DNA of 64,000 nt from Saussurea involucrata (GCA_033807775.1 CM066314.1:95706929-95770928), one strand, 5' to 3'; positions 9,496 to 21,427 are shown, counted from the first letter of the stretch. Numbers and translations: made by a program. Notes: generated by a model from the letters alone, not told the origin.

Positions 9496-12400
9496 ATGGC
9501 TTAATCTTCTCAAGCTATCTCCCCTGCACACTCTTCGGCGACCTCACCAGAACATTCACCTGCTCATTCTGAATATTCAGAAAACCCCAACCCTGCCCAA
9601 AACATTGAACTAGAAGATTCCGGCGATTCAGCAGACTTTGCTCCAACCACACATCTTCAAAACTTCATTGCGAAGGATCATTTCGAAAAAGTACTACCAA
9701 TCAAATCCAACAATTGCTATTTAGTTCCCACTGCTTTCGGCGAAGCCCATGCCATTCTTCTAAACATAATGGAAAATCATATCCTCTTCCCTTTACTCTC
9801 AAGAACCCCATAGAAAATTCCAGTAAGATATCTGAACCAGTTTTGGCAAAGTTGCCGATTTGATAAAGATGATTCTCTTATCAAAGGATACATTTCAAAA
9901 CCCGACAAATCTGAGCATCTGGAAATCAAGTTCAATAGAACAATGTTCTCACTTGAATTCAACCTACCAACAAGGGGACTTCTTGGATTAAAGAAGTACG
10001 CAGAGCAACCAACAGACGACGAGATCTGTCGTTTCCTAGAAATGCTTGGGTACAACACACCACTAAGGAAGAGAAATGACTTCCGCAGAGGAAGATTACC
10101 ACCTCTGTGGAACACCTTGTTCTCAATTCTTAACAGATGCCTGACAGGGAAGATAGGCAGTATTGACCAGAGCTCACATCAGATATTGACCATCATGTAT
10201 GGGGTTTACTATGATCTCCCACTGGATTACGCGACCATAATGATGCAAGAGATCATTAACACAATCGACAGAAAGAACAACACAAGAAGGGTCAAAGAGA
10301 ACGATCCTAAGTTTCTACCATCTCTGCAATTCCAAAGAATATTGGGAGTCTTGTTCGAACCTCTGTTGCTAATACAGAAATGGCCAATGGAAGGGCCAAT
10401 TCCCAAACAGTTTCCAATGAGCAAAAATATTCCCACTGATCATGTGGATGGCTACACACACTGCAGACCTTTGTCAAGGAAACTTCTGAAGTATGCCTCG
10501 AATAAAACCCTTAAGAAAGAGTATATATGCGATCATAGAACTCCTAAACCGAGTCCTATGACACCCCCGCGTTTAGGTGTCCCCCTAGGAACAATGATTG
10601 CAGAACCCCTTTCCACTCAAGAGGAAAAAGATAACAAATTAGCAAAACACATGGCTATTCAACTCAGCTTCATAGCCAAACGTGCAGAGCTCATGGGAAA
10701 GAAGTCCACTTCAAAATCAAAAAGGAGGAAAACTGCAGAAGGTACCTCTACAAGCGCTGCAGAAGATCAACCTTCACCTCCTCATGCCACAGAAATTGGC
10801 TCCTCTGCTCCTCCCTCTTCCCCAAAATAGAAGAAGAAAAGAAAATCAAAAACTACAGAGGAAGGGGCACCAAAACCAAAGAGGAGGAAATCCAAAAAGA
10901 AGCATGGTAAACCACTTGAAAAATTGGTTACCATAGAAGAGGAAGCAATCGCAGAAGAAAGAACTGCAGAAGAAGAAGATGCGGAAGAAGAAATGACAGA
11001 AGAGGGATATCAATCGCCCCATCAATCCCCAGATCGATTTGCTTACCAAGGAAACATTAACGATTTCCTACAGAACCCCGACATTGGCAACACTTTAAAT
11101 ACAGCAGGGTGGACAGCACAACCTCTGGACCACCATTCCCCAGAAGAACAATACTTCTCTATTTCTGGCATTGACACACATCTGCAAGAAGATGATCAAA
11201 CACCCAGAGATTAATCAGCTGAGACACCTATTATTCTACAGAACCCCTTCATTCAGCAAGGATTGGACGTTCACAGAAGGAGTCCAAGCCCAGCTTCAGA
11301 AGAAATAGGACAAACAGAAGCTCGGTGGAATAGAGATGAATTAACAGAGACAAGAATGGAGGTCTCAGAGGTAGATTCAGACGAAGAAGAAGCTGTCTGG
11401 ATACAGAAAGGTCTCTATCATCCACACGTCATGAGGTTATATGGCTCTCATCAAATGTATGACTTCTTAGGCACAGAACAAGGAACTTCAATAGAAGATA
11501 GAAAAGAAGCTCCAAGCCATCGGATATCTACAGAAGCTGAAAAGATAGACAATGATGTAGTGCTTGGATGCTTAACAGCAGAGGAAACAAGAAAAGATGC
11601 CTGGATTAATAGAGGCACACAACCAAAACCAACTTCCAGTGCAACCCACACATCTAACTCCGCAGGTCTAGCTGCAAAGGGAGTTATTGAAATAGAGCAG
11701 CACAGCTCGATCCAAACCCAACCCAACCAGCCAGAAGTCACTCTTTCGACTTCTGCGCCCACAAAAACCGGGGAATCCATTCCTAGGGAGTCTCCTCAAA
11801 GAGACTCACCTATAGTTCGTGATCAATCGCCCCAGATCACACTAGAACACCCTACAGATGAATTCGTTTCCTCTGCCACACACGAAATAGGGCCAACCCT
11901 TCTTTCAGAGAGAAGTAGTGAGCACAACGACGAAGAGACTCTAGACAAGTCTCCGAGTCAACAGAAGGATAATCTAGTACCCACCTCTGGAGTGGATCTA
12001 GACAATGTCGTTCACAGAACTTCTGTAGAGTCTGAAGCACTAGATGCTTCTGCTCGAAGATCAGATGGAAATCCTTCCACCCCCAACGTACAAACAAGGG
12101 TGAACGAAGGTGTCCCAGGAGCAGAGACTCACTCTAGAGACGAATGTGTTCCTCCAGAGGTTACACCAGGGACTCAAGTATCAAGGGATGAGTTCCAAAC
12201 CCTTGTCACCTCTGTGAACCAAACCATGAAAGAGTTGCAAAGCTCTTTCACATCTTTTGCAGAGAAAACATCAACGGCCATGCTGAATATGAACACCAAA
12301 ATGGACAATCTGTCCACAGAGGTGAAAACAACCATCACAGAGATGAAATCTTCTGCGCAAACAACTGCAACAACTACAGCCACTTCTGCTGCTAAAGATT

Positions 12401-14577
12401 TTGGAATTACCGCAACTTCTGCATTCAAGGAATCAGTCAAACATTTCCTTGAACAAATGAACAAGCAATCCAACAAATCACAGAGCATCACACCCGCAGA
12501 TCTACAGAAGGCTCTGCAAAACGTTCAAGCAGAAGCAATGCGCAACACAATACTGATGCAGCCTAAAGACTACATGACCAGAGCACAACTAACAGAGCTC
12601 GGCCAGAATGTCATAAACCAGGTCACAGAAGTTATTGTCTCCTTCACTGCTGCAAATGCCAACTATGTCAAAGAGTTCAGAAAAAGTGTCGGCAGAATGC
12701 GCTTCAACACAGAAGCAGAGCTTGCAACTCTTTTCGGCCTCTGTGATGATGTATGTGCGAAGTTGATGGCCGCAGGAGCAGAACCACCAAAGAAACCCAA
12801 AGCTTCCTACAGAGCAGAGGGTACTTCTGATAAAAGTCAGGATGATTCTGATGATGACCATCCTGGTCCATCAGATAATCCTGAGGGGGAGAATATAAGG
12901 GAGAAAGCTACGACCAGAGGAATACAAACTCCGCCAATCACAGCAGAACCAATCACTCAAGCTCCTCCAGAACAAACCCAAGATCAACAACAAAAGCAAC
13001 AGACCACAGAGACAACTCCCATCTCTGTGGAATCAAGTCCTGAAGAAACCAATATTCCAGAAGCTGATCAGCATACCACAGAGGCAACAACCACCCCTGT
13101 GGTAATCAACTTGGAAAAGAGTCCTTCAACAAAATCAACAGAAAAACCCCAAACAATACCAAGAAGAAAGTCGATTGCCACCAAACCAATAAGAGCAACG
13201 ACCTCTGCGAGCTCTGCTTCTGATATTTTGAGAAAGATGCACAATACAATGACTGATCGAATGTCGCAGAGAGAAGAAGAAAGGCACAGGTTCACATTAG
13301 CTTTCAAAATGGCAAGAAGATTCGATGTCCAATCTTCACCAACATAAATAGAGCTCACAGAAGAAGTCACCAAAGAACCTCCAACAGAGGTTACAGAGCA
13401 ACTCCAGCCAATAGAACCATCGCCACAAAAGTACTCTAAATCACAAGTGTCAAAACCTACAGAGGCAACCATCAAGCCAACAGAAGCACCAACCTCCAAA
13501 CCTACAGAAGAAACAGGTTCTGCACCTCCAAAAGCCAAAGACAAGGGCAAAGCAATACTGATAGAAGAGCCAAAGAAAAAGAAATCATTGCCCAAGCCTA
13601 CAGAGAAATTGATGAAGAGCGCCTTTGATGCCTTCCAAACTCCAAAGCCTGAAGAAATTGATTGGGCATATGGATTAAAGCCCCTATCAGACATTCCACT
13701 TACTGGCAGAGCTGCAGAAGTTGTTCAACAGATGGAGAGTCTCAGAAGACAAGTACCACAACCTGGTCCAACACATGAAGAAATGGAAGAAGTGGTATAC
13801 AAATACCTCTATAAACAAACCTTTCAGACCAATCATCCAACAGATCATGTGACAGATTCAAGGATCAGAGAAGAATTTGAGAACATCTTCACAAGGACAA
13901 AGCTAAGAACCAAAGCAGATGTCTTCTCAATCCACAAGATCAAAAAGGTAATCTTCTGCAAGTTCTCCTTTACAAGAACCTATCCAAGCGTCGGGTACAA
14001 TCTTTACAAAGTCAGAAGAGAAGACAATTCAGAAACCACCTTCGCTGATGCTGACCTAAGAAATATCAATCCTTATGATCTACCTGACCTTCTGCAATGG
14101 ACAAAGGACAACTACAACACAGAAGCAAACACCATAGCCTATCAAGTGTTAAGAAAAGCAATGAGGGAAAAGCTTCTGATCTTCAGTATGATAGATTTTC
14201 AACTGGGAAAGGATCTTGGTCTCAAACATCTAAATTTACGACCACCAGAAGATCGCTGCCCACCCGACGCCGTGCCCAACTCTATCATTACAGAACCAAG
14301 ATTCGGGTTAGTATTTCAAAACCCACAAGGCGAAATCAAACTATTTGTGTGCATGGATTGTCAGAAGTACGCAACTAGTACTCTGAACAAGTTCAGAGCA
14401 AGCCTTGTAAAATACAGAGGTACAGAGAAAATGGATAGAGATGATGCAGATACTTTCATCCGAGAGATTGATGCCACAATTCGCCTAAGAGAACTCTGCA
14501 TCAGTTTCTACAAAGAGATCAGAAGAATCGGAAGAGACAATAGAAGCTTCAACGATTTCAAAGATGCCAAAATCTGA
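9496..14577 (+). pseudogene. Extra ORF of element B (about 1,690 codons, five in-frame stops)
   Basis: A single frame without any frameshift spans ATG 9496 to TGA 14575-14577. It is broken only by stops at 9502, 9811, 10828, 11212 and 13345. From N to C it has an acidic/Ser start and a globular domain (codons ~150-350, with PTRGLLGLKKY, LPPLWNTLFSILN and QKWPMEGP). A Lys-rich basic patch follows (~440-475), then an acidic patch, a long Thr/Ser/Gln region with a likely coiled coil (~895-1000, MNTKMDNLSTEVK), a PTE-rich region, and a conserved C-terminal domain (~1385-1694, PYDLPDLLQWTKDN, MDCQKYAT). In Sireviruses this position can hold an env-like ORF. I see no signal peptide, membrane anchor or other envelope feature, so I do not call it env. 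Several stops look like CAA/CAG/GAA to TAA/TAG changes. The function is unknown. Confidence 0.85.
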
Positions 14578-14753
14578 TTCTCAAACCTTAAATCTCTGCA
14601 AACCAAGTCAAAAGTTTATCTTTCATTGTACTCAAATGTAAAATGCCTCTGGCATATTTTTGAATGAAAGAACTTTCGAGGTATTGTTTAACCTCTGTCT
14701 TATCTAACTTAGCCTAACTAAACTCAAGTTAAATTTTTTATTTTTCACTACTT

Positions 14754-14763
14754 AGGGGGAGAT
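14754..14763 (+). other. Polypurine tract of element B
   Basis: AGGGGGAGAT lies immediately before the 3' LTR start at 14764. Confidence 0.9.
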
Positions 14764-15437
14764 TGTTAGCTTCAATCTTCCTAAACATAGAAGTATTTAG
14801 AAGTAGTGAAAAATAGGCTAAGTGAAGAAAGCCTCTTACAGAGGCTCTGCCGACCTTACCGAGAGATCAAGGTCAAGAAGCTACAGAAGCTAAAGAGGCG
14901 CCCTACAGAAGCTCTGCCATACGCGCAAAGAAGACCAAAGACTCGGAATCCGGTGAAGACTGCTCTTCTAAGGACCAAACCGCGGAACCTCTGTGGCACT
15001 TCACAGAGCCTCTGCGGTCTTCAACAAAGACTTGAAAGATATTTATAATATCTTACTACTGTTACAGGACCTGTTCATCAACTTGCATGGTAGCATGCCC
15101 TGTCCAACTGCAACGTGTCAAACTCTGGTTGGATTCAATAGGGCTTAGTACATAATAGACGTCTGCTGCATTAAATGCAATACAGCACGTCCAACTGTTC
15201 ATGCCATCCGTCCAACTATTCATACCGTCCTTTGTGAATAGTAGCATATGCTTTATGGTCCCCTTAGAGTAGTATATAAGGAAGACTCATGTTGAGTTCT
15301 TCCTATTAATCTATCAATCCATCGATCGATCAATCGAACACTTTGAGAGAAAAACATCACAAGAACACACAACTTAAACATTTTGAGAGTCATATCTGTT
15401 TTAAAGCTTTGCTTACTCACTGTTCTTGAATTTGGTC

Positions 15438-15485
<48 letters not shown>

Positions 15486-15642
15486 GTAAACTTTGAGATA
15501 TTATTTCATGTTCACTGTTTATTTATATTGTGTTCTAAATCTATCAAACATATCTGTTAGTTATTCAAATACGCTTCCGCATCAAACTCAAACTTGAACT
15601 AATAGATCTGATAATCTTGTTTAAACAAAACGGGAACCAACA
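14764..15642 (+). repeat. 3' LTR of element B
   Basis: The 879-bp LTR runs TGTTAG...CCAACA and is followed directly by the second CACTG target copy. It carries the U3 hairpin (14980-15017), a TATA box at 15273-15279 and a shorter TA run than the 5' LTR. Confidence 0.93.
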
Positions 15643-15647
15643 CACTG
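15643..15647 (+). repeat. Target site duplication CACTG, right copy (element B)
   Basis: This matches 2075-2079 and is followed by TTCTTGAATC, the exact continuation of the interrupted A/C LTR. Confidence 0.95.
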
Positions 15648-15835
15648 TTCTTGAATCTGTTCTTAATATATATATTCAGTAAACTTTGAGATATTATTTT
15701 CTGTTCACTGTTTATTTATATTATGTTCTAAATCTATCAATCATATCTGTTAGTTATTCAAATACGCTTCCGCATCAAACATAAATTCGAACTAATAGAT
15801 CTGACAATCTTGTATAAACAAAACGGGAACCAACG
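15648..15835 (+). repeat. LTR shared by elements A and C, right part
   Basis: This piece completes the LTR begun at 1430-2079. It ends ...GGGAACCAACG, with G instead of the usual final A, and a primer binding site follows. The composite LTR is about 838 bp. Because it has a polypurine tract on its left and a primer site on its right, it acts as the 3' LTR of A and the 5' LTR of C. Confidence 0.88.
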
Positions 15836-15837
15836 AT

Positions 15838-15849
15838 TGGTATCAGAGC
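15838..15849 (+). other. Primer binding site of element C
   Basis: TGGTATCAGAGC lies two bases after the LTR end at 15835. Confidence 0.9.
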
Positions 15850-17448
15850 AAAGCTTGATTATCAATATCAAGTGATTCTCGTTTTTACAAGATTAGTGAT
15901 AGAAATCATTTTTTTCTATTCCTCATCTCTAGGTTAAAACTCCATTAACGTGTACTCTGGGAACTGTTCAACCCCAGAAAACTTTCCAGATCTTCAGACT
16001 CATACTCTTTAAATCATACTATCTTTTCAGAACCTTAAAAATGACAAATACAAATAACTTCTTTACTGCTGGTTCACTCACCAAGCCTCCTACTCTCCTA
16101 CGAGATGAGTATCCTCAATGGAAGATAAGAATGGTTCATTTCTTTGAGGGTACTGAAAAAAATCTAGTACAATATCTTTACAACCTTCCTCCTGTTCCCA
16201 TGATAGCAGTACCACGAGTACCAGCTACTGTTGAATCTCCAGAAATCCCTGAACATCAAAAACCAAAACCAAAAGAAGAATGGTCAAATAAAGATAAGGC
16301 AGAAGATGAAGTTGCACAGAAAACAAAAAGAATCCTGATAATGGCTATCCCCAACGAGCTTTTTCAATCCTTAGATGCATGCGAAACTGCGTACGATCTT
16401 AGGAAAGAATTAGAAAGACAGTTGGAAGGGGGTGCTAAAACACAGAAGAACCGAAGGACACAGTACATAAATGAATATCATGCATTCAGAGCCTCTGCAA
16501 CAGAATCTCTGCAAACAACGTACGATAGCTTCAACTCTCTCATAAACAAATGTATAAAGTATGGCATTCACAGAACCTCGGAAGAAAATAACGTCATGTG
16601 TTCTAAAGAGTCTGAATGATGAGTGGCTTCAACTGTCTATGTCTTTACAAACAAACCAAGACCTAGACTCATGGACACTCTCTGATCTCTATGGAACACT
16701 AGCTGCACAAGAGCCTCAAATAGCACAGGCTAAAACAATAGCCATTGCACCATACGCATTGGTTAGTAAATCAACAGAGGCAACAGAGAGACCAAGAAAT
16801 GAGAGAGCAACAGAGGAGAAGAAGAAGGAGAAGAAGAAGATAGTGATGGTTGATAGCGAAGAAGACGAGCTGATAGAGGAAGAAATAACCCTTGCGTCAT
16901 TAGCTAAATCATTGGCTCTATTGACAAGAGAGTTCAGAGGTAACCAAAGAAATTTTTGAAATGACAGATATAAGAGAGACAACCAGAGAGATAGAATAGA
17001 TGATGAAAGAAGAGAAGAATCAAGTGACCGACAGAGGTCAGACTATAGAAATGACCGACAGAGGTCAGATGACAAGGTAGGCCACACACAAGAATGCTAC
17101 AAATGTGATAAGCCTGGTCATTATGCAAACGAATGCCGAACAGAGAAAGGTGGAGACCAACAGAAGTCCGACGATCGAACTGGAAACACCTCCCAAGGTT
17201 GCTTCAGCTGCGGCAAGCCAGGCCATTTCGCAAAAGATTGCAGAAGTAGACAAAATCGCCCACAGAAGGATTCAGCTTTTTACAAAAAGAAGGCTGAATA
17301 TTATGCACAAAAATCCCTAATGGCGAACAAAGGGCATTCTGAAGCAAATAAGGAGGACTTCGAGTCAGACTCTACCTCTGATGATGAATTCACCACCAAT
17401 GCCCTGTTCTGTGGCATGGCAGAAGTCGACTCGGGCACTGACAATGAG

Positions 17449-19187
17449 GTATCCATTTCAAACTCTACCTCTTGTATTAAATATGTAGAAAATGATTCAG
17501 TTAGACTTAACATTGAACTGATTGAACTCAAAGAGATAAATGAAAGTATTCAGAAAGACTCACCTTTAATGAGAGAGAAGTAAGGCTTCTCACTCAAGAA
17601 AAAGCCAAAAATTTTGAAGAAAAGGAAGGAGTAGAAAAATATTGGAGCAAAAATGTAGATCCTTTAAAAAGGAAAATTTCTGAATTAACCTCTGCTTTAA
17701 AAGTCAAAACTAAAGAGCTTTCAGTTTCTAGGAGTGAAACAACTGACATAAGAGCTCTCAAATAATACTTTCAAAAAGAGAGAGAGGTACTTTGGCAAGA
17801 TCTACTCAGAAGAGAGGTTTTACTTAAAAACTATAAAGATGAACAGACGGTGTATGAGCAAGTAAACTCACAAATAGGAAGACGAGGTATAGGGTACGAT
17901 GATATTACTCTAGGTGTTGAAGGCAAAAGACTTAAACCTCTGTCTTCTCTGTTTGTGGTAGGAAAAACAAATAAACCAATTTTTCCAAACTTACTCTCTG
18001 TAAGTAAAAGGGTTAAAATCTCTGAAGAACATCACTTGAGGAAACATACGAAGATGATCAATGTGTGGTTTGAAAACACAGATTCATCATCTTCAACCTC
18101 TGTCAATAGAGGAATCAAACCAAAGAAATATCTGAAAACACAAGATCAGATTGGTATCTTTAAGTTTGGTAAACCAGAGACTCAAACACAGGTCTCTTTT
18201 GTCTGTATGATAGATGTCAAAAATAAATTATCTGCAAAAGCTCCTGAGTTTAAACCCATCTTTTCAGAAGAAAATCTTAAAAGATCAATTGAAAAAGAAA
18301 TTTTGGAAGTTTTGAAATCAAATATTTTAGAAAATCTCTGTACATCTTCTATAGATCAAATTCTCGCTGAAGAGATCTCATCTGAAACCTCTGCCATCTA
18401 TGAAAGTTTTTCTACAGAGGAAGAAAACTCGTACGATACATGCTCAGAAAATCCAGCCTCTGTCGAAAGAAATGACTCAACCTCTGTATATGAGGACGAT
18501 TCATCCTCTGACGACTCAGAGACTGATTCTAAATCAGGGATAATTCACTGTGACACAGAGGATGTTAAATTCTCCTCTAAGGTTCTTAACAGAACAATTT
18601 CTCCAAAAGAGAAAATCACAGAGATACGTATCTGTCCAGATTTTCTAAAAATGTGTATACAAGTCAAAACCTCTACAGAGCTTGATAATTTGAAAAAGGC
18701 CTCTGAAAATCCTAAAAGCTCAAAATTTTCAAAACCTTTAAGGCCTGATGCTAACAAATATCTTTCCTCTGTGACAGTGAAGACAGACGTTCACCACAGA
18801 AGAGACTCACAGAAGGCAGGACCTAAACAAGATTTTTGCAAAAAACATTCTAGTATTCATAGATCTTCTTGTAATAGGAAATCTAATGTTAAGAACGAAT
18901 GTAATGCCTCTGTGACTCAGTTCAACGAATTCAATGAAAAGTTCAAACAAATCACGTCTCATATTAAATATTGTCATTGTTTTGATCTTATGTTCAGATT
19001 GAAAAATCACTTCTCAAGTCCAGATTGCTTACTCTCCACTAAAATTCAAACTCCAAAGTCAAAACGTAGAGAGATACAATCTGATCTTTCTACAAAAGAT
19101 AAAATGTATTTCAAGGATGCTAAGGCAAACTTGAAAAATTCTAACAATATTGGACCCATATGGATATGGGTACCTAAGTCTCTGTGA
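17449..19187 (+). pseudogene. Coiled-coil Gag extension encoded in the intron of element C
   Basis: The segment continues the Gag frame (NEVSISNS...), then needs a frameshift near 17575 and passes a stop near 17763. From 17850 it is open for 445 codons. It is rich in Lys, Glu, Ser and Asn. It has acidic Ser stretches (YEDDSSSDDSETDSKS), a Cys/His cluster (CHCFDLMFRL) and the terminal block GPIWIWVPKSL before TGA. The same order occurs in I (27829-29616). A WVPK block just before the protease is familiar from Sirevirus polyproteins, where I believe it lies inside one Gag-Pol frame. Here it is followed by a stop and a splice acceptor. Confidence 0.75.
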
Positions 19188-19198
19188 TTGTCTTACAG
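17449..19198 (+). other. Coding intron between Gag and protease (element C)
   Basis: The exon ends ...GACAATGAG, the intron starts GTATCC and ends TTGTCTTACAG, and the next exon starts AAGCGGTACGTGCC. Element B reads GACAATGAG followed directly by AAGCGGTATGTGCC at 4638/4639, so B shows the exact spliced product. The spliced junction keeps the frame (DNE-KRYVPIWYLDSG). The intron is in frame with gag at its 5' end and contains a coiled-coil coding segment ending in a TGA ten bases before the AG. Confidence 0.88.
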
Positions 19199-20836
19199 AA
19201 GCGGTACGTGCCAATTTGGTATCTTGACTCCGGATGCTCAAGGCACATGACTGGCGACAGAAGTTTACTATCCACGTACAAAGAAACACACGATGGTGGA
19301 TCTGTAACTTTTGGAGACAACAAGAAGGGACACATCAAAGGCTATGGAGTCATACAGATGGAAAACGTCTCTGTATACAAAGTTGCATATGTGAATGGCG
19401 TTAAACACAACCTACTCAGTGTAAGTCAACTCTGTGATACAGGATTTGATGTCTTGTTCAAAAGGACTTTCTGCTCTCTGCAAAGTGAAGACACGGGAAT
19501 GGAACTTCTGCGAGCCGAAAGAAAAGGTGATCAGTATCTAATGAACTTTTGTTCAACAACCAAGGACAAAGTTTGCCTTGTAGCTTGCGAAAGTAAAGAA
19601 GCCTGGTTATAGCATAACAGGTTCTGTCACTTGAACTTTCACACCTTGGATAAATTGGTCAAACTTGATCTAGTTAAAGGTTTGCCTAATGTTAAATTTA
19701 ATAAGGATCACTTGTGTTCTGCCTGTGAGATGGGAAAACTCAGAAGAGCTTCCCACAGAGGCAAAACAGATGTGTCGTGCACTAGGCCTCTGTACATGCT
19801 TCATGTCGACCTCTGCGGTCCTATTGCCATACAGAGCCTAGGTGGCAAGAAAATATACTTGTCTTAATTGATGAGTATTCGCGCTTCACATGGGTTGAAT
19901 TTGTTCGAAAGAAATCAGATGTTCCAATCATCTTGATTAATCTAATGAAAATAATCCAAGTTCTTTATGAATGCAGAATACAGAAGTTAAGAAGTGACAA
20001 TGGCACATAATTTAAAAACTCTGTCATTGAAGCCTATCTTTCTACAGAAGGAATATCACAGAACTTCTCTGCCGCACGCACTCCATAGCAGAATGGCGTA
20101 GTCGAAAGGAAGAATCGAACGCTCGTGGAGGCCGCAAGAACTATGCTATCAGCATACGGATTACCGATGAACTTTTGGGCAAAAGCAATTTCTACCGCTT
20201 GTTACACACAGAATCGGCCAACCATTGTGAAAAGACACATCAATACTCCTTACGAACTAATCAACAAAAGGCGGCCAAACATCAAGTTTTTCCATGTGTT
20301 TGGATGTAAATGCTTTGTTTTAAACGACAGAGATTCAAGAGGAAAGTTTGAAGTAAAAGCTGACGAAGGAAAATTCATTGGATACTCTGCCACTTCCAAA
20401 GCCTACAGAGTATACCTTCCAAGATCTCGCAAAATCGTAGAAAGTATCAATGTTTCTTTTGATGATTCTTTCCAAATGACTTCTGAGCAAATCCGTTCAG
20501 AAATCGTACTTAAAAGAGAAACCTCTGGCATCTCGCAAACGAAAGAAGACTTGAATCTTCTATTTTTAGAGATGTTCCACGATGACATTGATCCTTCTGT
20601 TGGAACCATCAGAGTTTCTGAAGAACCATCCTCTGTTGGACAAAACCCTACAGGTATGACTCTAACTGGTCCAAATAATGCTTCATCTTCTTCTATAAAT
20701 ACTACAGATACAAATGCCGAAGAAGAAAATGCAGAAGATGAAACATCAAGAAAAACGACCACAGAAGCTGCTGAAAAACAAACTCCACAATCCACAGAAG
20801 AACCAATTACAGATGTAATTGAGGACCAAGACTATA

Positions 20837-21143
20837 TGCTTATTGCCTCAACTTCACAGAAAGGCAAAAGGCTGCCAGGACTGCACGAGCTGAAATATTG
20901 CTAGCCATGGAAGAACATGTGAACCTCAGAACTCAAATCGACTTCCAACATGGAATCGATTTTGAAATGGAAAAACTGAGCATTGGGCCTCCAGATGAGA
21001 GTCTTGTGGGACTTGAACACTACCTAACGGGATCCCTTGTAGCCAAACCAGAAGCATTCATCTGCCGACAGAAAGGGATCAAGAAAGCCATCAGATCAAC
21101 AGAAGCCCACAAGTACTCATCACAGTTTCTGAAATATCTCTGA
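20837..21143 (+). pseudogene. C-terminal end of a D/E-family extra ORF
   Basis: Read from about 20838, the frame gives AYCLNFTERQKAARTARAE, then AMEEHVNLRTQIDFQHGID, and ends at TGA 21141-21143. It matches the end of the minus-strand extra ORF of element E (AMQEHINLRIQIDFQLGIE, near 51790-51840). It extends about 50 residues further than E, which stops early. It has no start of its own and is joined to the broken pol of C. Confidence 0.75.
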
Positions 21144-21427
21144 AAGATCGTACAAGAGAGACCCTTAAGCTCCAAGTGCCCACAAGAACTCATTAATAGT
21201 TTCGTTAGGCATCTAACTCTCACTCTAGAATTCAGGGAATTAGTTATGAGATTTGATATGATTCTGAAAGGAAACTATTATGGTTGAATTTTACTATCTT
21301 TTATGCTTTGCTATGTACTCGTCTCTTGAGAGAAGTAAAAGGTTTTATAGAGGATGACTTTTCTCCTCTTTGTCTTTATTTTTGCTTAATCTCTGTAAAA
21401 ATAGCATAGTTTGAATTTTCAATGCTT
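21144..21427 (+). other. 3' untranslated region of element D
   Basis: No gene is seen. The T-rich stretch runs to the polypurine tract and corresponds to the post-ORF region in the other elements. Confidence 0.6.

Larger units (their letters stand above)
2080..15642 (+). mobile_element. Element B: complete nested Copia (Sirevirus-like) retrotransposon
   Basis: The element runs from TGTTAG at 2080 to CCAACA at 15642 (13,563 bp) and is flanked by CACTG on both sides. The order is 5' LTR, tRNA primer site, gag-pol, 1.4-kb spacer, extra ORF of about 1,690 codons, polypurine tract, 3' LTR. The integrase-before-RT order and the Gag/PR/INT/RT motifs make it Ty1/Copia. Long LTRs, the extra ORF and repeated polypurine tracts point to the Sirevirus (SIRE/Maximus) lineage, which is an inference. 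Both large reading frames carry several in-frame stops and the RT motif is YVDN, so the copy cannot be autonomous. The gag-pol junction lacks an intron that relatives C and I carry. Confidence 0.93.
15836..20836 (+). mobile_element. Element C: 5' part of a Copia element sharing its LTR with A
   Basis: After the shared LTR come a primer site, leader, gag, a GT-AG intron, protease and integrase. The match to element B stops abruptly in the acidic linker before RT (GAGGACCAAGACTATA, about 20822-20837). From there the sequence belongs to the C-terminal end of a D/E-family extra ORF, so C lacks RT, RNase H, its own extra ORF and a 3' LTR. Confidence 0.85.
16041..20836 (+). pseudogene. gag-pol of element C, intron-containing, truncated before RT
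   Basis: Gag starts at ATG 16041 (MTNTNNFFTAGSL). A one-base insertion near 16600 shifts the frame and TGA at 16957-16959 interrupts it. The zinc knuckles follow at about 17095-17250, and the first has CDKPGH instead of CGKPGH. Exon 1 ends at 17448 and a 1,750-bp GT-AG intron follows. Exon 2 starts at 19199 with the protease motif LDSGCSRHMTGD. Integrase has TAG at 19610-19612, a one-base loss near 19854, TAA at 20008-20010 (shared with B at 5449) and TAG near 20086. The frame then runs to the chimeric junction at about 20836. The coding part is clearly dead but keeps the original exon/intron layout. Confidence 0.88.

Noticed and set aside
9496..14577. Calling the extra ORF an envelope gene
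   Set aside because: Its position fits the Sirevirus env-like ORF, but it is hydrophilic with no signal peptide, membrane segment or surface-protein feature visible, so only position supports that name.
2080..15642. An autonomous, currently active element
   Set aside because: Despite complete structure and similar LTRs, gag-pol has four in-frame stops, a frameshift in RNase H and a YVDN catalytic site.
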